NCBI GenBank assembly: GCA_030041495.1
Contig: JASHNT010000090.1
Coordinates: 28,119-92,118 of the forward strand
Direction: 5' to 3'
From: Bryobacteraceae bacterium
GTDB taxonomy: Bacteria; Acidobacteriota; Terriglobia; Bryobacterales; Bryobacteraceae
Length of the DNA: 64,000 nt
Shown here in pieces: positions 17,715 through 26,600 of this stretch (position 1 is its first letter; each line of letters starts with the position of its first letter). The notes under the pieces were generated by a model. It had not been told where the DNA came from and made no database searches. It saw only the letters and a list, made by a program, of their open reading frames with translations. A program made the translations under genes and the position numbers.

Positions 17715-19346
17715 CTAAAATCCATTGCTGCAAGTGAAATTGGCTGCGTCGTCGGTGCTCCCGGCACCCTTGTATTTGGCGACCTGCGGGTATTGGCACA
17801 GCGGGCGCGTGCGGGTCGCGCCGGACTGTTCGCGGCGGGTGGCCGAAAGGGTCGCGGGGGCCTTGCCGTCTTCCACCCAGGACAGAACTGCATCGAGTTG
17901 GCCGGAGGGGGTGGGTCCAGCGCCGCCACCGCAATGGCCGACGCCCGGAGCGAGGAAAAAGCGCAGGAACTGCGCGGTCTTCTGCGCGCCGCCCATTTGC
18001 GCCACAACGCGTTTGTAGAAATCGATGGAGCCCTCCGGAGTAATCAACTGATCCGCGCCGCCGTGCCACCACAGCACCTTGCCGCCGTGGTCGCGGAAGG
18101 CGCTCAGGTCGGGATTGTCGGTTCCGATCACGGTGTCGAATTCCTCGACCGATTGGTCCCAGTAGTGTTGATACGCCTCCGGCGTCAGAGTATTGGCGTC
18201 GAACTTGGGATCTTCGGCGATCCAATATTTCAGCCAGTCATTGGTGAAGGTGAACATCTGCTCCTTGGGCGGATTGCCGCGGCTGGAGACCAGAGCATTG
18301 AGATCCGAACCGCGAGTCTGCCCGTACCACAGGAAGCTGCCATCCAGACGGCGCGGACCATCCCAGATTTTGCGGATGATGTCGGCATCGGCTTGCGTGA
18401 ACATGCCGCATTCACCAGCGGAGGTGCCGATGAGCTCCTTGGGATCGTAGTGGCAGCGGCCGGGATCTTCGATCACCCCATCCTTGACGCCGTCGATCCC
18501 GTCGCAAGCGGCGATGGCGGCCTGGGTCGCGGCGGCCAGCTTGCATGGCGGCACGGCGTCTTGGGCGGCAAGCTCCTGGACGGTGCCCCAGATCGACTGC
18601 ATCATGAGCTTGGGCCAATTGATGGCCGGGGCTCCGGCGACAATGCCGTTGTAATCGTCCGGATAGCGCTCGGCTTCCATCAATCCCTGGCGCCCGCCCG
18701 TGGAGCAGCCGTACCAATACGAATACTTCGGAGCCTGGCCGTACATCGCTTGCGTGAGAGCCTTGCCGGTGACGGTCATGTCGTGGATTCCCACATGCGC
18801 GTTGTCGCGAATGGACTGCCAGTTCAGATGACCGTTCGCGTCCAAGCCGAAGCTACCGCTGCCGCCCATGTGCCCGGTGTCGGTCGAGCCGGAGGCGTAG
18901 CCGAGAGCCACCCCTTGGTTCACGCCTGCCGCGCTACCGCCTGAGAATCCGCCTCCGCCATTGCCCAGAAAACGGCCGTTCCAGTTCGAGCTGGGGATCG
19001 CGACCCAGATGGTGACTTTGTCGCCGGCGGGCGGATGAGTGGTGGCCGCGGTCACACGGCAGATGCCGGCATTGTTGGGATCGACCGCGGCGGACTCAAT
19101 TGTCGTATTCGGCAGAGCGACCATCGCGAGGCTCTCGCAGGAACGCACCGGCTTCGCGTTGGGAATCGCCGGTTTGGGAGTCGTGCCGATGGGAGGTGGT
19201 GCGCCAAATGCGCCCCGGCCTCGCGCTGGACCGCCTTGCGGCGCGTTACCACCACGCCCGCGTCCTTGGCCCGGACCCTGATCTTGACCAAAAGCCATCG
19301 AGGCTGCCATCAACAAGCCGATAAAGATTGTTCGCTTCATAGTCAT
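17715..19346 (-). CDS. Tannase/feruloyl esterase family protein, secreted
   Basis: WNGRFLGNGGGGFSGG; YWYGCSTGGRQGLMEAERYPDDYNGIVAGAPA; VLWWHGGADQLITP; CxxC-type tail. Confidence 0.85.
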   Translation of the reverse strand: MTMKRTIFIGLLMAASMAFGQDQGPGQGRGRGGNAPQGGPARGRGAFGAPPPIGTTPKPAIPNAKPVRSCESLAMVALPNTTIESAAVDPNNAGICRVTAATTHPPAGDKVTIWVAIPSSNWNGRFLGNGGGGFSGGSAAGVNQGVALGYASGSTDTGHMGGSGSFGLDANGHLNWQSIRDNAHVGIHDMTVTGKALTQAMYGQAPKYSYWYGCSTGGRQGLMEAERYPDDYNGIVAGAPAINWPKLMMQSIWGTVQELAAQDAVPPCKLAAATQAAIAACDGIDGVKDGVIEDPGRCHYDPKELIGTSAGECGMFTQADADIIRKIWDGPRRLDGSFLWYGQTRGSDLNALVSSRGNPPKEQMFTFTNDWLKYWIAEDPKFDANTLTPEAYQHYWDQSVEEFDTVIGTDNPDLSAFRDHGGKVLWWHGGADQLITPEGSIDFYKRVVAQMGGAQKTAQFLRFFLAPGVGHCGGGAGPTPSGQLDAVLSWVEDGKAPATLSATRREQSGATRTRPLCQYPQVAKYKGAGSTDDAANFTCSNGF

Positions 19347-19494
19347 GCAGTTTATTACACGCCCACACAACTGGCCAGGCAGTCGCCCACTTCGAGAAAT
19401 CGTGTGAAGTATGGCAAGGATGCAAGCGAACGGCAATGACTATTGTTGGTCATGACAGTCGAATCCGCCTCGCGGGCCTATAATATGGCGTACG

Positions 19495-22416
19495 GTGCGT
19501 TCAAGATCGCTATTCCTGCTTGTGATGGGTCTTTGCGGCCGTGCGCCTGCATCCCCGTTGCACAAGTCTCTGACGCAATACTCGCGCGCTGTCTGGACCC
19601 AGCAGCAGGGGTTGCCGCAAGACACGGTCCATGCGATTGTACAGACCACCGACGGCTACCTGTGGCTGGGCACCGACGAAGGCTTGGCGCGCTTTGACGG
19701 CTATGAATTCGTCACATTCACCAAGGAACATGACGAGCTTCCGGGAGACTCGATCACCAGCCTTGCCGCGGGCCACGATGGCTCACTTTGGATTGGTACT
19801 CCGGACGGATTGGCCCGCTACGACGGGAAGCATTTCCGCAAGTACAACCCAAAGGACGGCCTGCCGGACGGCGATATCGAATCTCTGCTCGCCGACCGCG
19901 CCGGAAATCTCTGGATGGTGGTGGGTGGCAGCGTGAGCCGGTTCGACGGATCCCGGTTCACAGACTATCGCGCCGGACGGGAAATTCCATTGAACCGCGT
20001 ACGCGCTCTCTCCGAAGACCGCGGCGGAACGGTGTATGCGGCCGGCTACAGCGGGGTGGTCCGGTTCGTGGGCTCCAGGTTCGAAACGGTGGTCGGCGCG
20101 GATGTGTTGAGCGCGGACTTCCCGCTGGGCGTCCGCGTGGACGATGCGGGAACGATCTGGGTGCTGGGCACGCGAGGCGTCGTCGCGTACGACCGCCAGG
20201 GCCGCATCCGCCGCTACGGCCAGGCGGAGGGACTGCCGAATTCGTTCGGCCTGACCGGCGCGCTGGAAGTCGACCGCGAGGGCAACGTGTGGGTGGGCAC
20301 GGCCGCGGGGGTCGCGCGCTTGGAGCGCGAGCAGTTTCAAACGCGCACCGACGTGATTGGCGAAAACGGACGCGTCGCGGTGCGATGCATTTTTGAGGAT
20401 CGCGAAGGGAATATCTGGCTGGGCACCAACAACGGCCTGGTCCGGCTTCGCGACGACCTGTTCACGGTCTACGGAAAAGCCGAGGGTCTTCCCAGCGACG
20501 AGCCTACCTCAGAACACCAGGATCGCTCCGGCAGGATTTGGGCGGGTTTCCTAGACGGCGGTCTGAGGGTGCTTTCCGGCGGAGCAGCACCGCCTTCGCT
20601 ACCCATGGAAGGCGTCTTCTCGATTCAAGAGACACGCGACGGCGAGTTGCTGGTGGCCGGACGCAACGGGCTGACGCGGCTCTCCAAAAGCGGCTGGCGA
20701 ACCTTCGCGCCGCCCGACCCGGTGGGACGCAAATCGGTCTACAACGCGCTGGGCGATTCTTCCGGCCGCATTTGGCTCGCGCTTCCCAGCGGCCTCGGCG
20801 TGCTGAATGGTGGCCGGTTCCAGTCCGTGATCGCGGGCGGAGTGCAGCCGGACGCTTCCTTGTATTCGCTGGCCGAGGGGTCCGACGGCTCCCTGTGGGC
20901 CGGCAGTTATCGCAAAGGATTGTGGCGCATTCAGGGCGACCAGAAGCGGCTGTACACAGTTGCCGACGGCTTGGGCAGCAATCAGATTCACGCTCTGTAC
21001 GCAGACGCGGATGGCGCCCTTTGGGTGGGTACGTTCGGAGGCGGATTGAGCGTCCTGCGAAACGGACGGTTCGTCACCTACACGGCGAAGGACGGCTTGC
21101 TCAGCGATAACATTTCCAACATCCTGGACGACGGCGCATCGCTGTGGCTGATGACCACGCGCGGAATCTGCCGCGTCGCCAAACAAGAACTGCGGGATTT
21201 TGCGAACCACCGGGTCAGCGCGCTGCATCCGTCGAACTACGGGATCGAGGACGGGTTGCGAAGCGCGCATGGCCCGGCAGCGATCAGCGGCGGAGGCGAC
21301 CGGCACGCGGATGGGAGCCTGTGGTTCGTAACCAGCGGCGGGCTTGCCGTCTACGAACCCGGCAGATCCAGCCGCGTGTCTGCGATGCCTCCGGTTCATG
21401 TGGTGGAGTTAGCGGCCGAAGGCCGTCCTCTCGATGCCAGCAAGAGCCCGCGCATTCCCCCGGGGAGCGGACGGCTGCAATTGCGCTTCGCAGCGATTCA
21501 TTTGAGCGCGCCCGAAGCAGTCGCTTACTTCTACAAGCTGGATGGCCTGGATTCGGAATGGATCTCCGCGGGGTCTCGCCGCGAAGTCAACTATAACAAT
21601 CTGAGACACGGCCATTACCGGTTCGAGGTTAAGGCGGAGTTGCCCGGCACCCCACCCAGTGAGAGCTGGTTTGAATTCGATGTGCTCCCGCATGTATATG
21701 AGACGGGATGGTTCCGCGCGCTGGCAGCGCTGATGGCGATGGGACTCGGCTGGATCGCGTACCGCGTTCGCGTAGGACAAATTCGCAGCCGGTTTAGCGC
21801 GGTGGTCAAGGAACGCGCCCGCCTCGCACGCGAAATTCACGACACGCTTGCGCAAGCCTTCGTCGGAATCGCTTCGCAGCTCGATGTGGTGGAGATGAAG
21901 CTGCCGGACGGCGCGGTGGAGGCAAAGGGATCGCTGGACCTGGCTCGCCGCATGGCCCAACATAGCTTGACCGAGGCCCGGCGCTCCGTTCTGGATCTTC
22001 GCACGGCGGCTTTGGACGATCAGGACTTGAGCACCGCGCTCAAATCCGGCGCGGCAATGTGGGCGGCTGGTTCAGGCCTCGATGTCCGCGTGGAGGTCGA
22101 GGGCGATGCTATTACCGTTCCTCCAGATGTCTCGCATCAGGTTCTTCGCATCGCGCAGGAGGCGTTCAACAATGTTCTGAAGCACTCCGGCGCCAGCAGC
22201 GTGGCGGTGAACCTGGGAATCCACGCACGCCGACTCGATCTGCAGGTGGTCGATAACGGCTGCGGGTTCGAGCCCGCCAACGCCTTCACGTCCGCCAACG
22301 GCCATTTCGGGTTGATGGGCATGCGCGAGCGCGCCGAGCGCGTGAACGGCGAGTTGCATCTGGAAAGCCACCCGGGACGAGGAACCGAAGTGCATATCGT
22401 GGTGCCCCTGCCCTGA
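19495..22416 (+). CDS. Sensor histidine kinase with N-terminal Reg_prop beta-propellers, Y_Y_Y domain and HisKA_3/HATPase
   Basis: Repeated LWLGTDEGLARFDG / LWIGTPDGLARYDG motifs; ARLAREIHDTLAQAFVGI H-box; ATPase DNGCGFEP. Confidence 0.9.
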   Translation: MRSRSLFLLVMGLCGRAPASPLHKSLTQYSRAVWTQQQGLPQDTVHAIVQTTDGYLWLGTDEGLARFDGYEFVTFTKEHDELPGDSITSLAAGHDGSLWIGTPDGLARYDGKHFRKYNPKDGLPDGDIESLLADRAGNLWMVVGGSVSRFDGSRFTDYRAGREIPLNRVRALSEDRGGTVYAAGYSGVVRFVGSRFETVVGADVLSADFPLGVRVDDAGTIWVLGTRGVVAYDRQGRIRRYGQAEGLPNSFGLTGALEVDREGNVWVGTAAGVARLEREQFQTRTDVIGENGRVAVRCIFEDREGNIWLGTNNGLVRLRDDLFTVYGKAEGLPSDEPTSEHQDRSGRIWAGFLDGGLRVLSGGAAPPSLPMEGVFSIQETRDGELLVAGRNGLTRLSKSGWRTFAPPDPVGRKSVYNALGDSSGRIWLALPSGLGVLNGGRFQSVIAGGVQPDASLYSLAEGSDGSLWAGSYRKGLWRIQGDQKRLYTVADGLGSNQIHALYADADGALWVGTFGGGLSVLRNGRFVTYTAKDGLLSDNISNILDDGASLWLMTTRGICRVAKQELRDFANHRVSALHPSNYGIEDGLRSAHGPAAISGGGDRHADGSLWFVTSGGLAVYEPGRSSRVSAMPPVHVVELAAEGRPLDASKSPRIPPGSGRLQLRFAAIHLSAPEAVAYFYKLDGLDSEWISAGSRREVNYNNLRHGHYRFEVKAELPGTPPSESWFEFDVLPHVYETGWFRALAALMAMGLGWIAYRVRVGQIRSRFSAVVKERARLAREIHDTLAQAFVGIASQLDVVEMKLPDGAVEAKGSLDLARRMAQHSLTEARRSVLDLRTAALDDQDLSTALKSGAAMWAAGSGLDVRVEVEGDAITVPPDVSHQVLRIAQEAFNNVLKHSGASSVAVNLGIHARRLDLQVVDNGCGFEPANAFTSANGHFGLMGMRERAERVNGELHLESHPGRGTEVHIVVPLP

Positions 22417-22426
22417 GTTCAAAGCG

Positions 22427-23050
22427 ATGACTCAGAAGATCCGCATCCTGATCGCCGAGGACCATTTGATCGCGCGCGTCGGCGTCACCGGCATCATCAA
22501 CATGCAGTCCGATATGACAGTGGTCGCGGAAGCGGTCAACGGCCGGCAGGCGCTGGAACTGTTTCGCCAGCACTTGCCCGATGTGACCCTGCTCGACGTC
22601 AGAATGCCCAAGATGTCCGGCATTGAAGCGGCTGCGGCGATTCGAGCAGAGTTTCCCGAGGCTCGGCTGATCGTGCTCACGTCATATGACGGAGAGGAGG
22701 ATATCCGCAGAGCCGTGGACGCCGGCGTCCATGGCTTCCTCACCAAGGACGTGCTGCACAATGAACTGATCAAGACCATCCGCGCGGTGCACGCCGGCCG
22801 CAGCCACATCTCCCAAAAATTGGCCGCGAAACTCGCGGCGCAACTGGAGCGTCCACAGTTGAGCCCGCGTGAGGCACAAGTGCTGGAGCTGATCGTGCGC
22901 GGGTTGAGCAACAAACAGATCGCCTACGACCTGAGCATCTCGGAAGAAACCGCCAAGAACCACGTGAAGCACATCTTCGGCAAGCTGGGAGTGCAGGACC
23001 GCACACAGGCGGCGACCATCGCCATCCAGAGGGGGATCGTTCATTTGTGA
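22427..23050 (+). CDS. NarL/FixJ-family response regulator
   Basis: MTQKIRILIAEDHLIARVGV, receiver domain and LSPREAQVLELIVRGLSNKQIAYDLSISEETAKNHVKHIFGKLGV HTH. Confidence 0.93.
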   Translation: MTQKIRILIAEDHLIARVGVTGIINMQSDMTVVAEAVNGRQALELFRQHLPDVTLLDVRMPKMSGIEAAAAIRAEFPEARLIVLTSYDGEEDIRRAVDAGVHGFLTKDVLHNELIKTIRAVHAGRSHISQKLAAKLAAQLERPQLSPREAQVLELIVRGLSNKQIAYDLSISEETAKNHVKHIFGKLGVQDRTQAATIAIQRGIVHL

Positions 23051-23109
23051 CCCGGCACACGGCGCAGCCGTCGCACGCCGGTGATGCATTGAAAGTACGG
23101 AGGCGGCGC

Positions 23110-23320
23110 GTTGGTAAAGTAAGCGCGGAAACAGTCTTGCGTTGGTGGTCGACCGCCCGATTCTCGATCTCCTGAAAATCGACCCAGAACGCCGCTTGAG
23201 GTTAGTACCGACGGCAGGCAACTCATTGTTACTCCCGCGCGACCCTCCGCTCGGCAGGAATGGGCGCACAGGCGCTATGGAAGGGCGCTCCGGAAGCTGG
23301 CCGAGAAAACCATACCCCTC
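23110..23320 (+). pseudogene. Decayed AbrB/MazE-family antitoxin
   Basis: Across single-base frameshifts: LVK/KRGNSLALVVDRPILDLLKIDPE/(T)PLEVSTDGRQLIVTPARPSARQEWAHRRYGRALRKLAEKTI. Confidence 0.65.
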
Positions 23321-23593
23321 AGGCGACATTCGGCGGCAAGTTTCTGCACACCTCCATTCCAGCCATGGCAGCGGCGTACCTCTATCACCTCTGCCAGAAT
23401 CGTTCGTTCATTGACCGCAAGAAAGGGTCAGCGCCAACGCCGCCATTACGTTCTTGCTAATGAATGATTGGGGCCAACATTTGGAGAGGACGAGTTGGTG
23501 GAGCTGGTTCGGACGGTTGCCTCGGAACGGGTGGTCAAATCGGACTTAATCGCCATCTTCGAAGCCAAGTGCCGGGCCCTGCATGGCGAATAG
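23320..23593 (+). pseudogene. doc: Decayed Doc/Fic-family toxin, N-terminus deleted and frameshifted
   Basis: QATFGGKFLHTSIPAMAAAYLYHLCQNRSFIDRKK / KRVSANAAITFLLMNDWGQHLE / EDELVELVRTVASERVVKSDLIAIFEAKCRALHGE*; motif HxFxDGNKR degraded to RSFIDRKK. Confidence 0.7.
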
Positions 23594-23626
23594 CCACGGA
23601 GCAACAGGAGGCCCTCGGGCCCAACG

Positions 23627-25324
23627 TTACTTTTGACTCTTCGCTGAGTCCCCCAGGCCGCCGGTGATGCCGTCCACCTGATAGCCGGTCTGAATCTTGC
23701 GGATTTTCGCGATTTCCGCCGGGGTCGCCGTCTTGGGGTCCACGTTTGCTTCGGCGCAAGTGAAGCCACGCAGGGTGCATTCGGAGGTGGTGTGCTTGAC
23801 GCCTCGCTTGGCCATCTCCTCGGTCATCAGCTTCACCACGTCGGTGTGCATGATCACGGCGTTGTTGGGCACGAAAGTTCCCACGCCGATGGCGTAGTCG
23901 ATCGGCATCAGCGGCTCCACGCTGGATCCAAAAGCGCCGTCATTTTTCTTGCCCAGGTCATGCGCGCCCAGGTCCGCGCCTTGCGCGATCAGGTACTTGA
24001 CGATTTCGATATCCCCGAGATTCGCGGCCACCATCAGAGGAGTGATCCCATAGCTGTCCGCCGCGTTGACATCCTCGCCGAGGCCCACCAGTAACTTCAC
24101 GACCTCCAACCGTTCAGCCGGAGGACGGAGGCGGTGATAGCCGTTGATGAAACCCGTGCCGCAGGCAGCCATCAGCGTGGTCTCGCGGTCGCTCGATGAG
24201 ATGCGAGGATCTGCGCCGTGCTCGATCAGCAACTTCACCAGCTCGATATCGCCCGAGAATGCCGCTCGCATGAGCGCCGTCGCGAACACAATGCGGGGCG
24301 AGCCTTCCCGCATGCGCGCCCGCGGCGTGGAGTTCACGATAGCGTTCGGATTCGCGCCCGCCTCCAGCAGTTTCTTGATCACGGGCATCGGGTCGGTGGT
24401 GACCATCCAGGGGAAATTGGGAGCGGTCTCCATGTTGCGGCGGTCCACGGCCCAGAACAAGGGCGTGAAGCGCTGCGCGTCGGCGTGGTTGACGTCGGCG
24501 TGGCTGTCGATCAGCAGGCCGGCGACTTCGTAGCTGCCGTTGAACAGCGCGAGACTCAGGGCGTCTTTGCCGTCGCCGCCGGCAGCGTTAACGTCCGCTC
24601 CAGCTTTGACGAGAATCCTGGCCGACTCGAGATCGTTCTCTCGCGCAGCGAACATCAGAGGAGTCAGCAAGCCGCTGGCGAACTCCTCGACCGGCTGATC
24701 CGGCTTGGCGGCCACTGGGCTGGTGCCTTCAAAACCTCTCCCGGACGCCGAAGGAACGAAATCGGACTTCGCATTGACGTCCGCGCCCCGCTGCACCAGA
24801 AGTTGAACGACATCGGGATGGTGTTCGGAGACCGCCCACATCAGGGCCGTGGTTCCGCCCCAGGTTTCTTTCGCGTTGATGTTGCTAGCTCCGTGGTCCA
24901 GCAACGCTTTCACCGCGGCGGCGTTGCCCGTGCGCGAAGCCATCATCAGCGCGGTGTCGCCGGCCGAGCTCAAGGGCGCGTTCGGATCGGCGCCGCCCTG
25001 GATCAAGCGCTCGATCATGGCGGCGTTACCGTTCTGGGCGGCCAGAAACATGGGCGTCGCGCCCTCTTCATTAGCGGCTGAGATGTGCGCTCCGGCGCGA
25101 AGCAGCATGTCGGCCATTTCGAGATCGTTTTCGCGGACCGCCCAATGCAGCGCAGTCGCGCCGTCGGCTTGAGGAGCGTTGACGTCCGCCTTCTGCTGGA
25201 TCAGAGTCCGCACCGCGGCCTTGTTACCCTGCATCGCGGCGTCGGCGAGCGGGCTTTTTCCGGCGGCGAGCAAGGCTGCGGCCGATAGGAAAGCAATTGA
25301 AAAGCCTGTGAATAAGCGTGTCAT
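23627..25324 (-). CDS. Exported ankyrin-repeat protein
   Basis: Signal peptide MTRLFTGFSIAFLSAAALLAA then many DGATALHWAVRENDLEMADMLLRAGA-type ankyrin repeats. Confidence 0.92.
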   Translation of the reverse strand: MTRLFTGFSIAFLSAAALLAAGKSPLADAAMQGNKAAVRTLIQQKADVNAPQADGATALHWAVRENDLEMADMLLRAGAHISAANEEGATPMFLAAQNGNAAMIERLIQGGADPNAPLSSAGDTALMMASRTGNAAAVKALLDHGASNINAKETWGGTTALMWAVSEHHPDVVQLLVQRGADVNAKSDFVPSASGRGFEGTSPVAAKPDQPVEEFASGLLTPLMFAARENDLESARILVKAGADVNAAGGDGKDALSLALFNGSYEVAGLLIDSHADVNHADAQRFTPLFWAVDRRNMETAPNFPWMVTTDPMPVIKKLLEAGANPNAIVNSTPRARMREGSPRIVFATALMRAAFSGDIELVKLLIEHGADPRISSSDRETTLMAACGTGFINGYHRLRPPAERLEVVKLLVGLGEDVNAADSYGITPLMVAANLGDIEIVKYLIAQGADLGAHDLGKKNDGAFGSSVEPLMPIDYAIGVGTFVPNNAVIMHTDVVKLMTEEMAKRGVKHTTSECTLRGFTCAEANVDPKTATPAEIAKIRKIQTGYQVDGITGGLGDSAKSQK

Positions 25325-26040
25325 GGTTTTGTCTGCTTCACTTTCGTAAAGACCACCGGAAGAGAATCGTAATCTGGCAGAGCCACGATGCCGGCAGCGG
25401 CATCCGGCGCTACTTTCTCTCCCAGCGAGAGCTTGCCCTCGCCCGTTCCCTTCGTGTTCACGCGAAGTTCGATAATCGAAAAATTGTAGGACGAAGGCGC
25501 AGCCGGAGCCTGGTTGGGAGCTCTCCACAGCGCGTTTGACTCGCCCAGCCGCCGGTCCGTGATAAGGATGACGCGATCGCCTCCATCGGGCAGGGTGAAC
25601 TTGCCCGCATAGCGCACGGCGTAGCCGGCCGCTTCAGACGACCAGAGATAGCCGATGGTCGAAGCCTCCTGCAATGCCAAAGTCAACTGGCCCTCGGGTG
25701 TGGGTTTTGAAGGCGGAGCTTCGCTGCGTGAGGCCCCTCCGCGTCCGCCTCTGGCGGCGGCTGTGCCCCGTCCTCCGCGCCCGCCGCGTCCAGTGCCGCG
25801 GCCGTTTGCGCCGGCGTTGACCGCTCCGGGTTTCAGGTCCCACGCATCCATCAATTTTTCCCGCTCCGCATCCGCCGACCAGCGGAACAGATCGATGCGG
25901 ATCAAGTCCGGCGCGCCGGTTACGTTTGCAGTAGTCGCAGTGAACCGCAGCATCGGCCCCGAGTCCGTGGGCGGCGCTTCGGCCACCAGGATTCCGCCCA
26001 GCAACGCCGCACCCAGAAGCATCAGCCCCGTGCGTATCAT
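25321..26040 (-). CDS. Secreted hypothetical protein with RG-rich tract
   Basis: MIRTGLMLLGAALLGGILVAEAPP; NGRGTGRGGRGGRGTAAARGGRGGAS; 4-nt overlap with the ankyrin gene. Confidence 0.6.
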   Translation of the reverse strand: MIRTGLMLLGAALLGGILVAEAPPTDSGPMLRFTATTANVTGAPDLIRIDLFRWSADAEREKLMDAWDLKPGAVNAGANGRGTGRGGRGGRGTAAARGGRGGASRSEAPPSKPTPEGQLTLALQEASTIGYLWSSEAAGYAVRYAGKFTLPDGGDRVILITDRRLGESNALWRAPNQAPAAPSSYNFSIIELRVNTKGTGEGKLSLGEKVAPDAAAGIVALPDYDSLPVVFTKVKQTKP

Positions 26041-26600
26041 TTGTCCTGGTTGGTTCCCCATACCCGCGCCAGCCATTCCACTAATTGTTCCAGCTCTTGA
26101 TCCGATAACACCGCACCTCTTTCGCGCATATCCACCAGCGTCACGCGCCAGCCATCCGCCGAGTTGCGGACATTACCCACCCGATCCAAGCCGTGGCATG
26201 CAGTGCAGGCGCGATTCATCAGGCGTTGGGCTTCGGGGTCGGAGAAGAACGTGGTGATCTCCGGAGGAATGTAGGTTCGCGGAAACGGCTTGGTATCCGG
26301 TCCAAATTTCGATACCAGCCAGTCCAGCAGCAGAGCGCGATCAGCCTCCGTCAACCCGTCGCCATCCGGCTTGTGTTTGTCCGCGAGAAGCTTTTGCCAA
26401 CCGTCCCGGTCTAGCGAGTAGAAGGCGTAATCGTCGATGCCGTGGCAGGCGGTGCAGTTCTTGCGTATGATCTCCCACACCGGACCGTCCGGGCGCTGGA
26501 CTTTTGGACGCGCGGCACGGCCGCCCACCTGCGCGAAAAGCGGGGCGGCAGCTAGCGCCATAGCCGCCCACGCCCATGACCTGCGCGACTTACTCTGCAT
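26037..26600 (-). CDS. Exported cytochrome c-like protein with two CxxCH motifs
   Basis: NCTACHGIDDYAF and ACTACHGLDRVG; signal peptide MQSKSRRSWAWAAMALAAAPLFAQ. Confidence 0.82.
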   Translation of the reverse strand: MQSKSRRSWAWAAMALAAAPLFAQVGGRAARPKVQRPDGPVWEIIRKNCTACHGIDDYAFYSLDRDGWQKLLADKHKPDGDGLTEADRALLLDWLVSKFGPDTKPFPRTYIPPEITTFFSDPEAQRLMNRACTACHGLDRVGNVRNSADGWRVTLVDMRERGAVLSDQELEQLVEWLARVWGTNQDK

